DNA from: Eutypa lata
Taxonomy: Eukaryota > Ascomycota > Sordariomycetes > Xylariales > Diatrypaceae
Length of the DNA: 64,000 nucleotides
NCBI GenBank assembly: GCA_022661535.1
Contig: JAKULF010000003.1
Span: forward strand, 5,766,001 to 5,830,000
Direction: 5' to 3'
Part shown: positions 33,293 through 45,834 of the stretch, piece after piece
How the letters are laid out: each line of letters starts with the position of its first letter
Position numbering within the stretch: the first letter of the stretch is position 1
Notes under the pieces: model-generated
Databases searched by the model: none
Seen by the model: the letters and a program-made list of their open reading frames with translations, nothing else
What the model was told of the DNA's origin: nothing
Made by a program: the position numbers and the translations under genes

Positions 33293-36200
33293 ATGTCGTT
33301 CCTCTTCGGAAAGGCAGACTCTCCTGCTTCTTCAAGAAACAAGAACGTCATGGCGACTCAAGATACCCAGATTCGCACGCCTGAAGAGGCAGGTATGTGT
33401 TTGCGCTTTCATAGCCTCCTAGTGAGAGAGTTATTATACAAACTGCTTAGAAAGCTCTGTTACTGCCCCGCCATGACCAGTCTCATACTGACGTATTCTC
33501 TGTTTCCACAGTTGCTCGAATCGCATATCTTGCTAGCGATGTGGTCGTCTCTGTCCAGCCATCACATGGACAGGATTCCGCTTTCTCATCTCATCTGAAG
33601 ACCTATGCTGGTAGAAAGGACCGCGGAGCCGTCTCTAAGGCCCCCGGTGCCGTTCCAGAGGTAAACTTTAATCACTCTGATAAAGATACCGTTGGCTAAT
33701 CAGCGGATTATAGATCCTCTCTATTAGACATAACACAGACCCTCTTCTTTCCGTATTCACGCCCATCCGGTCTGGCAACCTCGTCTCCGTAACCACTACT
33801 TCAGCTGTCCTCCTACCATCAATTGCTCACCTCTACAAACTTGCCAATTACCCTGTTGTGCTTCATGTGTCTTTATACCCACCCCAGTTTCCCGACTACT
33901 CGGCTATAACTGCCATCCGGAATTCGGGATGGACTTTCTTACAGTCCGAATCACTCCAGGAGGCTCAAGACATGGCCATAAGTGCTCATGCTCTAGCCAT
34001 CCGCTCCGGAAAGGGTGTCATTCACTTCTTCGACCCCACTACCTGCTCGTTGGACAAGGCGATTTCTCCCGAAAACAACGAAGTGCTAACTCAGCTCCTC
34101 AACCTCGACGACGTGCGGCGGTACCAAGCTGGCTCTGTGTCCGAGACAGGCATATATGCCGCTGATGGGCGGTTTGTTGCTTCTCCTATCCAGCCGGAGA
34201 ACCCTACCACTGCTGGCTCTGGATCAAACGCCCTCGCCGATTCAACCATCCTAGGAGCTGCTTCCAAGGTTACCTCTTCCCAAGGATCCGAAAAGTCGAG
34301 CCAACGGAGTAACGAGAGTGCCCCGCCGAGTGTAACCTCAGCCGCCACCACGATTGAGAGCTCTCCCCAACCTATCTCCTCCGAAGACATCTATAAATAT
34401 GTCACAGGAATATGGGCTCAACTCAAAACGCTCACCGGACGGGAATATCACGCTTTCGAATGGTCTGGCCCCGAATCCGCAGATAAGGCTATTTTCGTGT
34501 TTGGTTCCGATGCTGGCCTGTTTGCCGAGGCACTCGATGCTGCCAAGCCGCACGACATCTACGCCAAGGCCGGTCTTATCACTGCGAGGTTGTACAGGCC
34601 TTGGCTGGGTGCCAAGCTACTGGAGGTTATCCCGAAGTCCGTCAAGCGTATCGCAGTTCTTGAGCAAGTTTCAAGGAAAACAACGAAGTGGGGTCCCGTG
34701 CTGATTGACGTTTTGACTTCGGTCAAGAGCGGGTTGGGTGGTGTTGACGTCGTCGTTGGCCACCAACTCGGTTACATTGCACCTGATACGATCCAGCAAG
34801 CACTCAAGGGCATCTTCCAGAATCTGGCCTCGAACAAGCCTCTTCAGAATCTGGAGATAGGTATCAAGAGCGAAGCTGTTGGAGATAAGACGCAAGGGTT
34901 AGAGCAGCCTAAGCTCGAAACTGCTTATACGAAGATTCTGGACCAACTCTTTGGAAATAGGGCATACGTTGCGAACGCGCTCAACTCTCAGAATGCCGGA
35001 ATATCTACCAGTATCGCGGCCAGCCCTGAGTTCGGTTTCGGATCACTGCTCGCTCGCAAGGAACACCGCCAGAGATTTGTCAAGGAAGTGAAGCAGGCAG
35101 CCAGCACCGGTTCCTTCATCACGGAGTCGCCAGTCAACTGGCTTGCCAAGTGGGCTGCTAGTGCCGAGGATGCCGCAAAGGCCGGTGAAATAGCCGACGA
35201 TGTGGTCGCGCGCCTCGAAACTGATGGGTCTTCCATCGCCCGGCAACTCTTATCTAGCAAGGGCCTTTTCCGGAAGGAGTCGTTATGGCTTGTTGGATCT
35301 GATGCGTGGGCGTATGACCTAGGAAACTCTGGTGTTCACCATGTATTAGCTTCTGGAGAGAACGTGAACATGCTTATTATCGACTCGACGCCATACTCCG
35401 AACGAGCGGCAGCCGATGCGGAGAGACGGAAGAAGGACATTGGCCTGTATGCTATGAACTTCGGAAACGCATACGTTGCCTCTACGGCTGTTTACAGCTC
35501 GTACACGCAGGTTCTTCAGGCCATGGCAGAGGCTGATAAGTTCAACGGTCCCTCGGTTGTCCTCGCATATCTGCCCTACTTCGGCGAGCACGACTCCCCG
35601 TTGACGGTTCTCCAGGAGACGAAGAAGGCCGTGGATCTCGGTTACTGGCCCCTGTACAGATGGAACCCTCAGAACGAGAACAAGGACGAGCCTAACTTTT
35701 CCCTGGATTCGGAAAGAGTCAAGAAGGAGCTCAAGGACTTCCTTGAGAGAGACAACAAGCTGACTCAACTGATGCGAAAGGAGCCCGCGTTCGCCGCAAC
35801 TCTCTCGCAGGACTTCGGTACAGAGGTTCGTGCGCAACTGAAGCGTAAAGCTAAGGACGCCTACAATCAGCTGCTAGAAGGACTTTTCGGTGCGCCGCTC
35901 ACGATTCTGTTCGCCTCCGACAATGGCAACGCACAGAACCTCGCAAAGCGACTAGGCACTCGAGGTCGCGCGAGGGGTCTCAAGACTACGGTCATGGCTA
36001 TGGAGGACTACCCTGTCGAGGATCTGCCATCAGAGGAGAACATCGTGCTGATTAGTTCGACGGCTGGTCAAGGAGAATTCCCTCAGAACGGTAAGCCTTT
36101 CTGGGATGCCATCAAGGACAACACGGATCTCGACCTCGCCTCCGTCAACTACTCGGTATTCGGTCTTGGAGATAAGCATTACTGGCCTCGAAAGGAAGAC

Positions 36201-38253
36201 AAGGTCTACTATAACAAGCCCGGCAAGGACCTCGATAGGCTTTTTGCTACCCTTGGTGCTAAGCGGCTGTCCGAGGTGGGTCTTGGTGATGATCAAGATC
36301 CGGATGGGTTCCAAACCGGGTATTCGGAGTGGGAGCCGAAGATCTGGCAAGCACTTGGTGTTTCGAATGTCGAAGGTCTACCAGAGGAGCCTCCGCCGAT
36401 CACTAACGAAGACATCAAGCTCGCGTCCAACTACCTCCGCGGTACCATCGTCGAGGGGCTAAATGATACCAGCACCGCCGCGATCTCCGCCTCCGACCAG
36501 CAACTCACCAAGTTCCACGGCACTTACATGCAAGACGACCGCGATATCCGCGACGAGCGAAAAGCGCAAGGTCTCGAGCCAGCCTATTCGTTCATGATTC
36601 GCTGCAGGTTGCCCGGTGGTGTTTCTACCCCACAGCAGTGGATACAGATGGATGACATCAGCAACTCTCTGGGTAACGAGACAATGAAGCTCACGACTAG
36701 GCAGACGTTCCAGTTTCATGGTGTCATCAAGGGCAAGCTTAAGCCCGCCATGCAGGCTATCAACCGGGCCCTCATGACCACCGTTGCCGCCTGCGGTGAT
36801 GTTAACAGAAACGTCATGTGCAGTTCTCTTCCCACGCAGTCCGAGTACCACAAGGAAGTATGGGCTTGCTCGAAGACGATAAGCGACCACCTGCTTCCAA
36901 GCACCAGCGCCTACCACGAAATCTGGCTCACGGACGACGACGGTAAGAAGTCACAGGTTGCTGGTGACGCCGTGCAGGACTTCGAGCCTCTCTACGGACC
37001 TACGTACCTCCCCCGAAAGTTCAAGATCACCATTGCTATCCCTCCCCACAACGACACCGATGTGTACGCTCACGACGTCGGTCTGATCGCCATCAAGGGA
37101 GACGATGGCCGCCTCGTCGGCTTCAACCTTCTCGCTGGAGGTGGTATGGGCGCTACCCACAACAACAAGAAGACCTACCCCCAGACGGGTCGCATGATGG
37201 GCTTCGTCAAGACAGAGGAAGTGCACATCGCCTGCGAGAAGGTCATGCTAGTGCAGCGGGACCACGGCGACCGCAAGAACCGCAAGCACGCGCGCCTCAA
37301 GTACACGATCGACGACATGGGCGTGGACGTGTTCCGGGGCAAGGTGGAGGACCTCTGGGGCCAGCAGTTCGAGAAGGAGCGGCCCTTCCACTTCCAGAGC
37401 AACATCGACACGTTCGGGTGGCAGCGCGACGAGCACGGGCTGAACCACTTCACGTTCTTCATCGAGAACGGGCGGATCGAGGACACGGCCGACTTCCGCA
37501 TGAAGACGGGCTTGCGCGAGATCGCCAAGGTGCACAAGGGCGAGTTCCGCCTGACGGGCAACCAGCACCTGATCCTGTCGAACGCGGCGGACGCGGACCT
37601 GGCGCGGCTCAAGGCGCTGATGCGGGAGTACGAGCTCGACAACGTGCGGTTCTCGGGCCTGCGGCTCAGCTCGTCGGCGTGCGTGGCGTTCCCGACCTGC
37701 GGCCTCGCCATGGCCGAGAGCGAGCGCTACCTGCCGCAGCTGATCGGCAAGCTGGAGGGCTGCCTCGAGGAGTGCGGCCTGCGCTCCGACTCCATCGTCA
37801 TGCGCATGACGGGCTGCCCCAACGGCTGCGCCCGCCCCTGGCTCGCCGAGGTCGCCTTCGTCGGCAAGGCCTACGGCGCCTACAACATGTACCTCGGCGG
37901 CGGCTACCACGGCCAGCGCCTCAACAAGCTCTTCCGCTCCAGCATCAAGGAGGACGAGATCCTCGCGATCATGCGGCCCCTGCTCAAGCGCTACGCCGCC
38001 GAGCGCGAGGACGGCGAGCGCTTTGGCGACTTCTGCATCCGCTCTGGTGTCATTGTCGCTACGACGGATGGCCAGAACTTCCATGATAATGTAAGTTTTT
38101 GCTCTTCCCCTTTTCTCCCCTTCCCCCTCTTCTTTTTATTCCTGCTGCAGTAATTATGCCTGTCACCATCGTTATATCTATATGTTTCAAAAGGAATAGG
38201 TTTGCTAACTAACGATGTCATAGGTCGCGGAAGCTGAGTCGGATGAGGAATGA
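33293..38253 (+). CDS. MET5: sulfite reductase (NADPH) beta subunit, siroheme
   Basis: Haemoprotein subunit of assimilatory sulfite reductase, reducing sulfite to sulfide for cysteine and methionine; cytosolic. Exons 33293..33392, 33512..33660, 33714..38090 and 38224..38253 give 1551 residues. Domain order is that of Met5/Ecm17. The N-terminal pyruvate-ferredoxin-oxidoreductase-like region includes ARIAYLASDVVVSVQPS, with DPLLSVFTPIRSGN. A flavodoxin-like domain follows (TILFASDNGNAQNLAKRLGT; LISSTAGQGEFPQNGKPFWD). Two nitrite/sulfite reductase repeats come next (MKLTTRQTFQFHGVIKGKLK; FRLTGNQHLILSN). The 4Fe-4S/siroheme cysteines are in SSACVAFPTCGLAMAESER and MTGCPNGCARPWLAEVAFVG. The last exon adds only VAEAESDEE. 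The 3' third (from about 37240) is much more GC-rich than the rest. Confidence 0.96.
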
Positions 38254-39256
38254 GCATGAGCATGAGAATGATAGAAAAAGAAAAGAAATGATCATTTGTT
38301 TCTGCTAGTGAGTGGGAACACAAAAGCATGACGATAGGTAAATTGCATTTGCAGCGGCGTTCATAGGTCCATGTATTTAAGGGCGTCAGTCAATACCTTT
38401 CAGATAGTTCTTCTGGTTTAGTTGTATATATTCACATTTCCTCCACTACCCGAATTGATCCTGTAAGGAGTATCCTATGTTACTCGAACTAATTACTTCG
38501 GTATCGCGTGTTCGAAATGACGTTGAAATAAATCCATCCCGTCTTTTATTTATTACAGCATGCTCGAAAATTTTACCCCCTTACACTCCGATCTTTGGAG
38601 CAGTTTTGCCTGGGACTTAGGAACATTTCAAATATGTGGGAAGAATTTTGTGATTTTCGGTACGTATAATCATCTATGTTTATAAATTGCGTCCGGATAA
38701 CTGGTCTGCTTACCGCAGATTCTAGCAACCGTTTTCTAAAGGATGAACTAATGTGCATTAGCTTAACATCAGTAGCAAGGTTATTACTGTGGTTAATACG
38801 GTTTCCCGCTCGTCCAACACACTCACCAGCTTTTATAGTCTACATTAGTAAGCTAGACAATATAGGGCAGTTCCATTAGGTATGATAGCGAAGAAGGTCC
38901 TTGCATTAGTCTTTTTTTCTTGTTAGTCCCACGTTTTAACCCAGCTAGTTCGCTGCTGTGCCGCTCCAGCGGATAGATCATATCTAAATCAAGAAAAGCA
39001 TAATGGAGCGACACCGTCGGTGTCCTCGCAAAATAGCACTCATGGAACTGAGCACAGGCTCTCAGTAGGTTCGGTATTATAGGGTCTACGTAAGTAGATG
39101 GATATAGGCTTACGTATGTATGTATTTCATATGTAGAGGAAGTCACCCAATTATTTGGGCCTTCCGATGCTACCATTCTTTATTTCTGGGAGTATGCATG
39201 TCCAAAGTGCTCGCCAGGCTTGAAGTTCTTCTTCCTTTGTCCCTGTTCGCAACGGC
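38254..39256. other. intergenic, no gene recognised
   Basis: About 1 kb between the sulfite reductase end and the P450 start. AT-rich with short frames only; GTAAGTAGATGGATATAGG-like words occur near 39090. Confidence 0.4.
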
Positions 39257-40957
39257 ATGGAAAGCGAGCGAGCAAAAATGGATTCCCTCTCCATCAGTAC
39301 GACAACGTATTTTGCCCTCGGACTACTGCTAGTTCTTACTATTACCCGACGGCTCCTCCAGACTCTCAATGACAAGCACCGCCATCTTCCGCTGCCTCCG
39401 GGGCCTCCCCGGGTCCCAATCCTAGGTAACCTGCTCAACGCGCCGCGCTCGCAGCCCTTCAAGCACTGGCTGCAGCTCAGCAAGGTCTACGGGCCGATCA
39501 TATCCATCGATATCGCGGGGCAGTCCCTAGTCGTGGTCAACAGCAACGAGATGGCCCAAGACCTCCTGAGCAAGCGCGCAGCCCGGTATAGCGACCGTCC
39601 GCGCTTGCCTCTTGTCGAGCTCATGGAGGGGGCGAAGCCGTACGGCGCTGGCTTCTTGCTGGCCCGCCAGTACGACGCCGGCTTCCGCCTGCATCACCGT
39701 ATGCTGGCCTCTGGTATGACGTCGACCTGTGCGCCGCGGTTCCAGGCCCTCATGCAGCTCGAGACGGCCCAACTACTAAGGGATCTGCTGCGTGAGGATA
39801 GTGTTACTGGGGCTACAACAAAGGGAAAGGATAGATTAGCAGCAACGGACATCATCTCGAGTAAGACTATCGAATCGCACTTCGCCCGCATGCAGGGCAG
39901 CGTCGTGCTCGGCCTACTATACTCACTACGTTTCGAAACGGCGGACGATCCCGTCCTAGTGGAGAACGCCGGCGTGCTGCGCGACCTGGGCAACCTCGGC
40001 CGGGGGAGCCCGATCCTCCAGCTCTTCCCCTCGCTCACCTCCGTCCCTAGCTTCCTATCCCCCTGGGCCGGTCCCGCCCAAGCCGTGCGCAAGCGGGAAA
40101 CGCCCCTCGCGAAGCGCAACCTCGCGGCGGGACTCCAGGCCCCCGGCTGGAACCTCGCCAAGCAAGCGACCGATATCGCGCTCCGTAACGAGGTGGCGGA
40201 CGACGAGCTCCAGTATACGCTCTTCGAGAGCGCGGTCGCGGGGATGGAGAGCACGCCGCAGGCCCTCCTCTGGGTCCTGGTCGCCTGCCTCAACCATCCG
40301 GATGTGATCACGCGGGCGCAGGAGGTCCTAGACCGCGTGGTCGGCCAGACACGCATGCCTTCTTTCGCCGACCGCGGCGACCTCGCCTACATCGACGCGG
40401 TTATCGTGGAGACGCTGCGCTGGCGCCCCGTCGCGCCCGATGGCGTACCGCATCGCTGCGCCGCGGGCGACGAGTACAAGGGCATGCGCATCCCCGCGGG
40501 TGCGCTGGTGCTGGCGAATACGTGGGGCCTCGGGCGGGAGGAGGCGGTGTTCGGCATGGGTGGGAGGTACCACGTGGAGAAGTACATCCCGGAGCGCTGG
40601 CTCGAGGGCGGGGTCCCAGATGGGAAAATCCGACACGACCTGCCGGTGTCGATCTTCGGGCTCGGCAGGAGGACTTGCGTCGGGAAACGCATCGCGGAGG
40701 ATGGCCTCTTCATCGCCGTTGCGAGGTTGCTGTGGGCTTTTGCGATTCGCACTCCTGAGGGTGGCACCAAGCCCGATCCAGATGCTATTAGTCCGACTGC
40801 TCTTACCGTCTCCCCGGCGGTCTTCGACGTGGATATGAAGCCGAGGGGCGACTGGGTGAGCCGTGTCGTGGAGCAGGAGTGGGCTGCGCTGGAGAAGGAT
40901 CAGTTTAGAGTTACCGGTCGCTATGATGGATATACTGAGACTAAGACTATCACGTAG
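39257..40957 (+). CDS. cytochrome P450 (CYP620/OrdA-like fungal group)
   Basis: An intronless P450 of 566 residues from ATG 39257, or 559 from ATG 39278 (AAAAATGG, better context). It has a membrane anchor (YFALGLLLVLTITRRLLQTL), the proline hinge LPLPPGPPRVPILGNLLNAP, YGPIISIDIAGQSLVVVNSN, RPRLPLVELMEG, I-helix ESAVAGMESTPQALLWVLVA (AGxE[ST]T), K-helix ETLRWRPVAPDGVPHR (ExxR) and haem loop IFGLGRRTCVGKRIAEDGLF. It belongs with the fungal P450s related to O-methylsterigmatocystin oxidoreductase and relatives. It stands alone, about 25 kb from the left cluster, so a shared pathway is not implied. It has high GC3, and the reverse strand shows spurious long frames. Confidence 0.9.
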   Translation: MESERAKMDSLSISTTTYFALGLLLVLTITRRLLQTLNDKHRHLPLPPGPPRVPILGNLLNAPRSQPFKHWLQLSKVYGPIISIDIAGQSLVVVNSNEMAQDLLSKRAARYSDRPRLPLVELMEGAKPYGAGFLLARQYDAGFRLHHRMLASGMTSTCAPRFQALMQLETAQLLRDLLREDSVTGATTKGKDRLAATDIISSKTIESHFARMQGSVVLGLLYSLRFETADDPVLVENAGVLRDLGNLGRGSPILQLFPSLTSVPSFLSPWAGPAQAVRKRETPLAKRNLAAGLQAPGWNLAKQATDIALRNEVADDELQYTLFESAVAGMESTPQALLWVLVACLNHPDVITRAQEVLDRVVGQTRMPSFADRGDLAYIDAVIVETLRWRPVAPDGVPHRCAAGDEYKGMRIPAGALVLANTWGLGREEAVFGMGGRYHVEKYIPERWLEGGVPDGKIRHDLPVSIFGLGRRTCVGKRIAEDGLFIAVARLLWAFAIRTPEGGTKPDPDAISPTALTVSPAVFDVDMKPRGDWVSRVVEQEWAALEKDQFRVTGRYDGYTETKTIT

Positions 40958-41713
40958 GTAACTATGACGCTCCTGGATCTGAAAATACTTCATTTCAAAG
41001 GCTTTTGCACCATGTAAACATCGAGCTATAAGCAGTATTATGATGTAATATTAATGGGGTTTCTTGTCCTGCTTAGTCGAAAATTTATAAGGGATGAGTG
41101 AGCGACAGGACTTGCATGGGTGGAGAGTAACGTTCGACTGAGTTCGCCTATGTTTTATGACGCTACAGTCCCAAGTCATACTTTCTCACTCAACCACTCT
41201 GGCCTATACCCTACTTATAACGTAGCTATACTGGCCCAGGTCGCCAACCACTCGTGAAATCGATTACTCTGATCTCAAAACCAAGATCTTTTGATAGTCC
41301 AGCATGATCCAAGCCATTTAACTCGACTTTGTAAAAGGCTCTGTCACTTATAGTGAAAAGATTAGATGGACTCAATCGAGAGAAAAGAAAAGGGGGCGGT
41401 GGGATCATATTGCACACAGTCGTACCCATTGTGGCCTGCACATATCCCGAGACCAATATAAGTTAAGAAAACCGTAGAAGAGGTATATGTCCTTTGACTC
41501 CGGGGCCTTTTTGGGATAAAGTATTCCAGAATATATATCCTCTCAGGCAACCGATTCCTCCACCTTCACTTCACCCACCATGGCAGCCTTCAGTCCCATC
41601 TCACGGCTCTGAACAACATTGCCGCCACCTGTGCAACAATAGAACCGCTTATGAGATGTATCTATATGTTGGATACCATTACTAGTGTGTCTTATAGCAG
41701 GTCGAACTGTCAA
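40958..41713. other. convergent intergenic region
   Basis: Between the P450 end and the 3' end of the rhodopsin-domain gene. No coding signal was seen. Confidence 0.4.
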
Positions 41714-43383
41714 TCACGTCCTCGTAACTTGGAACTCCTCGGTTATCCGAATCCCAGCGCCTAGGGTCGGCAACGAAGGGGCGTCTCGGCTGCGACCTGA
41801 AGAGTCCAGCAGGACCTCCTCATCGCTCTTGTTATAACATTGTACACGATTCGGTCCTGTGATTGAGGAAGTGGTAGCATACTGGCCTCCGAGCCCGATT
41901 GGCCGGCCGGCATGGTGATGGTGATGGAGATGGTGGTGCTGGCTGACGGGTGGTGGCAAGGCAATTAACGCGTCGTTATTATCAACGCCTTCTTCGAGCC
42001 TATGTGGGCGTTGTCCCTGACTTCCGCCGATGCTGCGGAGCCCGTACACCTGCTGAGCTTTCTTCTTGTAGTCGCTAGGGTACCCTGAGACGAGCTGGGC
42101 CCGGAACTGCTTGCACAGGGACCGAGAGGCCGGTATGCCGATGCAGACTAATGTGACGGCCATCTCTGCTGCGGTCCACACTACGAGACCCACGGTATCT
42201 TCTGTAGAGGAGTGGTCATTAGTATGAACGCGGCACCATATATGACAGGTGGCATACTTAGGTAATTCTCGCTCGATAGCTCGGATACCTGGAGTGATCG
42301 TTGTATCCCAAATCCACCAGCACTATAAGACCATATATGTCAGTGAGATGGACTGACTATCTCGCCTTAACCTAGCTAAAGCGAAGGTCATGAGACTTCT
42401 AACTTACATAAACTCTAGGCTCATACTGGCTAGGACAATTAATCTTTCCTTCTGAGGAAGTTGGAGATTCCAGATGAACAGCCAAGGTACGATGGGGAAG
42501 AGGAAATCGACAGCCACGCAGATTGCTAAAACCCCCTTTCAGCATAAAACATTCACATGTCGGAGCCCTAGAGCACCGTACCACTGAGAACCGTATATAC
42601 GGTTGTTGCTTCTGTATAGCAGTACCCTACAGCTATACGACGATCCCAAAAATATGATGGCGGTGAGCATCTGCGATATATTAGTGGTGCTTTCTATAAT
42701 CACATCCTCTTCTGAGTTCATGGACATATTGCTCATAGATAAGCAATCGGGCGTGAAATTGGGGAGTGCAAAGGGTATGGTGTGCATGGTGTTGCGTACT
42801 GTGACCCGTCAGTTAGGAGCCCCTGAAGATTACCAAGATCTTAAAGCAAAGCCTCATGGAGACTGACCTGAAGCCAGAGGACAAAAGTTGTGGATATAGA
42901 TGCTCCCATAAGAATGCCCATCGCTAACCATATAGCCATCTTGATTGAGAATCTGTTGACGAGACGCAGTAAGAAGAGGCCGAGAGACACCTTCGCTATG
43001 GCAGTGCCTAGAACTGCGAACGTCTGACCGATAAGCTCCCAGAGGATAGCCTTCACGCGATCCGTCTCTTCAATCTCCGTCATATTCTGGCCAAATCCGA
43101 AATGTGCGGACACGGTGGTGAAGAGCGTGTAGAGGAATAGGAAGAGCTATACGTAGACACCCGTATTGTTAACGAGGTTTAGGAGTGTCATCTTCAAGAT
43201 TTGGATTGAATCTTATTGCTAGATATTACTTACAAACGCCAAGTTGTATACATTGTCGTCTGTTCCGTAAGAGTGTACCACGAAGATGCGAGTATAAGCC
43301 CGTAGGGCCACGAATATTGTTGTCATCGCCAGAAGTCCCCACATAGCCTTGATGGCATCGAGGCCATCACTCTTAATCGCCAT
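41714..43383 (-). CDS. rhodopsin-domain (PTH11/SAT4-like) integral membrane protein, possibly defective
   Basis: Exons seen: 43383..43234 (MAIKSDGLDAIKAMWGLLAM; ALRAYTRIF), 43146..42868 (LFLFLYTLFTTVSAHFGFGQ; KVSLGLFLLRLVNRFSIKM), about 42526..42411 (VAVDFLFPIVPWLFIWNLQL; PQKERLIVLASMSLEF), 42322..42258 (IAGGFGIQRSLQVSELSSEN) and 42201..41714 (KDTVGLVVWTAAEMAVTLVC; IPASRSLCKQF). The order and spacing match the fungal seven-helix rhodopsin-domain family (bundle plus PWL.IW.LQ.P and W...E motifs). The tail is His-rich (HHHLHHHHHAG). The segment between 42867 and 42527 should encode the C.P...W extracellular loop, but only scraps such as TPCTPYPL are visible, so an exon may be broken there. The remaining exons join in frame. 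Confidence 0.68.
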
Positions 43384-45834
43384 TTTACTTTTTCGTCGAT
43401 GGTCGTGCCGCTATTTACATATGATGCTCTATGGAGTAGACTTTGTGGTCTCTGGGTCGAAAGTCGAGTAATCACGCGATTACTGATTTGATTCAGTGAC
43501 TGCGAAAGTCATCTTTCTAATGGGTACTTGTCGTTCACATACCCTTGAAAGAGTATAAAAGTTAAATTACAAGCAGTAATAAATCCATCCGTCTTTGAAA
43601 GTGTAAAGAGTACGCGAGTGGCGACCTCCCAGCAGAAACATAGAGCCCCCACGGCCTAAATTGGGCAGGATACCTTGACCACTCATTCGACCTCATTACC
43701 ACGTCGCCCAAAACGCGATGTATGTTCGGTGCAACGGTAGCTTCGTTGAATGCTACTGAAACATTTCCTTAGTTTCGTGTGCTGCCTTTTTGAGCATATA
43801 TGCTCTGCTAGAAAGAAGAGCCGACTGAGCCGAGCCAATCATCATTACTGATCGCTGAAATGTTGTCTTGGTCGCATGCAAGCAAGAGGTGCCCAGAAGT
43901 CAAGTAAGCTGTTCATCGTTGCATCCATGGACGGATTTGGAGACGATTGCTCTGCTTTTTAAACTTTGCAGCCTTTATAGTTGAACACTCTCACCGAGGC
44001 TACTGTACCAAGAATACCGATGACTTGCCTTGCGCATATGGAATAGTAAGCCCATATGTGTCTACTACTGTTAATTAGAGAAGTTATTTGTATTATTCCT
44101 GCTAAGCCTCAAATTCACAACTATGCAGACGATGGGAAGTGGTAATTGCGATTTATAGCGCAGAAATAGTCTACTTGGAAACGCTGTCATGAGCAAGGAA
44201 TGATTCCTTGTTATTCTATATGGGTGCTTATTGGATAAAGATAATAAAAGAATAGCTATTGGTGATCGACTGCGACAGCGCTATCTGGTATCATATAGAG
44301 CTCTAGCTTATACCAAGTAAAGGTGAACCGCTCGGCGGCAACGCATGGTTCGAATAATCCTTTAGGAGGATCCCGCAACTGCAGTGCAACGTTGGAGGCA
44401 GCCATCCACGCCAATCACAGGCGGCCTCCAGATGTTTCCATTAATATAGTCCCGCATATTGGCCCGGCTCTTGCCTTTCCTTCCATGCGACTTGGCGTGC
44501 TAAGTTGAAGAATCGGTATGACAATTGCTACCTTGGAAGGTTGTGCACTGCCGACATTTTGAGACAGGATGCGCCATCGTAAATGGAAAGGTGCCACGGC
44601 AGTCTTTTTTTTGCCCAGGTTGGATGCTGTGGTCAATGATACCCTACGAGGCCCAAAAGAGGATCTTTTTGGGAAAGTTATACGTCATTGACACATCCTC
44701 CACATGTCATGAGAATCCTTCATTCGGTGTCTATGACAAATCTAACACATTCAAGACACCGAATAGGAACATAACCTGATAAACTCGGTGCCGTCTGCGA
44801 GTATGGTTACATTATCATTGAGGCTGAGCTAGTTAAACATGTGGAGTCAGTAGTTAGGCCATGGACCTAGACGGGGCAAAAACGTGTTAGTTACTATAGT
44901 AAATAGCCAATACTCTAGAGCATACGTTGCAAAGAGTGAGACCTACTACGTATTAGCGCTTACGTAGTCCTACGTCCCTGAAATTAGCTCCCGTCTTTAC
45001 CGCTTATATGATGCATACCCAAGGGGATTTATTCCTTAGGTGCCCCTGGCTAGCTGCAGACGACTAAGGGGTACCGGCATATAAGATGCAAATGTATGTA
45101 GTGAGATTATAGGTCAGAAATAAGCATAAGTCCTCCAGATTTATTCATTATATGTGCTTTATCCAACTTGCTTATTTAATTCACACCATAGTGTGCAGAT
45201 ATTTATTCCTCCTTGATTGTTGAATGGACGAACCTCAGGGGTTTACCTTGTTCTAAGTTATATAATTATGAGCTAGTTAGTAGATGTAGCAGCTGTATCT
45301 GGGGTTGTCGTTTCGAGTTTCTCTGCTTGACATAGCTACATGTAGCATAAGATCGAGCCCACTATTTCCAGTAATACAATGTGGGTGGGGGATCGAGGTG
45401 CAAGACTCAAGTATATTTATTGTACTAACAAATTGGTATAATTATATGAAGACATCCTAACATATTTCATACCCAAAGTGTCGTCATAAAAACACTGGTA
45501 CATCAACGAAACTATGACAACAGCAATCGATAATAAGGAAATATGTACATGTTTGCCAGAATAGCTAAGTATACTTATGTATAGGTATTATCCCCCTTTC
45601 ATACACTTCGAGCATGCATCGCCTCCCACTCTGTCTTCCAATCGTGACCTGATCTGCTTGTGGGCTCTGGTATTCGCCTCAAACACAGAGAGAACCTATC
45701 TTTTTTTTTGTATTTTTAAGTAGAAAATTCAAGCCTTACAAAAGGTTGCCAAGAGCTTCTAGAAGGGTATAGTTGAATGATAATTCGATAGGAAGATGCT
45801 ATAGGCCATATAGCTTTCCGTGGCTTGGTTCTGT
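43384..45834. other. AT-rich gene desert, left part
   Basis: 2.4 kb with no recognisable gene. Frames are short on both strands. It may be old decayed sequence, but no family can be named. Confidence 0.45.

Noticed and set aside
37248..38084. A 278-codon reverse frame and a 222-codon forward frame inside the sulfite reductase gene.
   Set aside because: Both are Ala/Arg/Leu-rich shadows of a high-GC3 coding region with unmistakable siroheme-domain sequence.
44323..44779. Short frames in the AT-rich desert as possible genes.
   Set aside because: Each is under 90 codons with no resemblance to any family, and the frames overlap on both strands.
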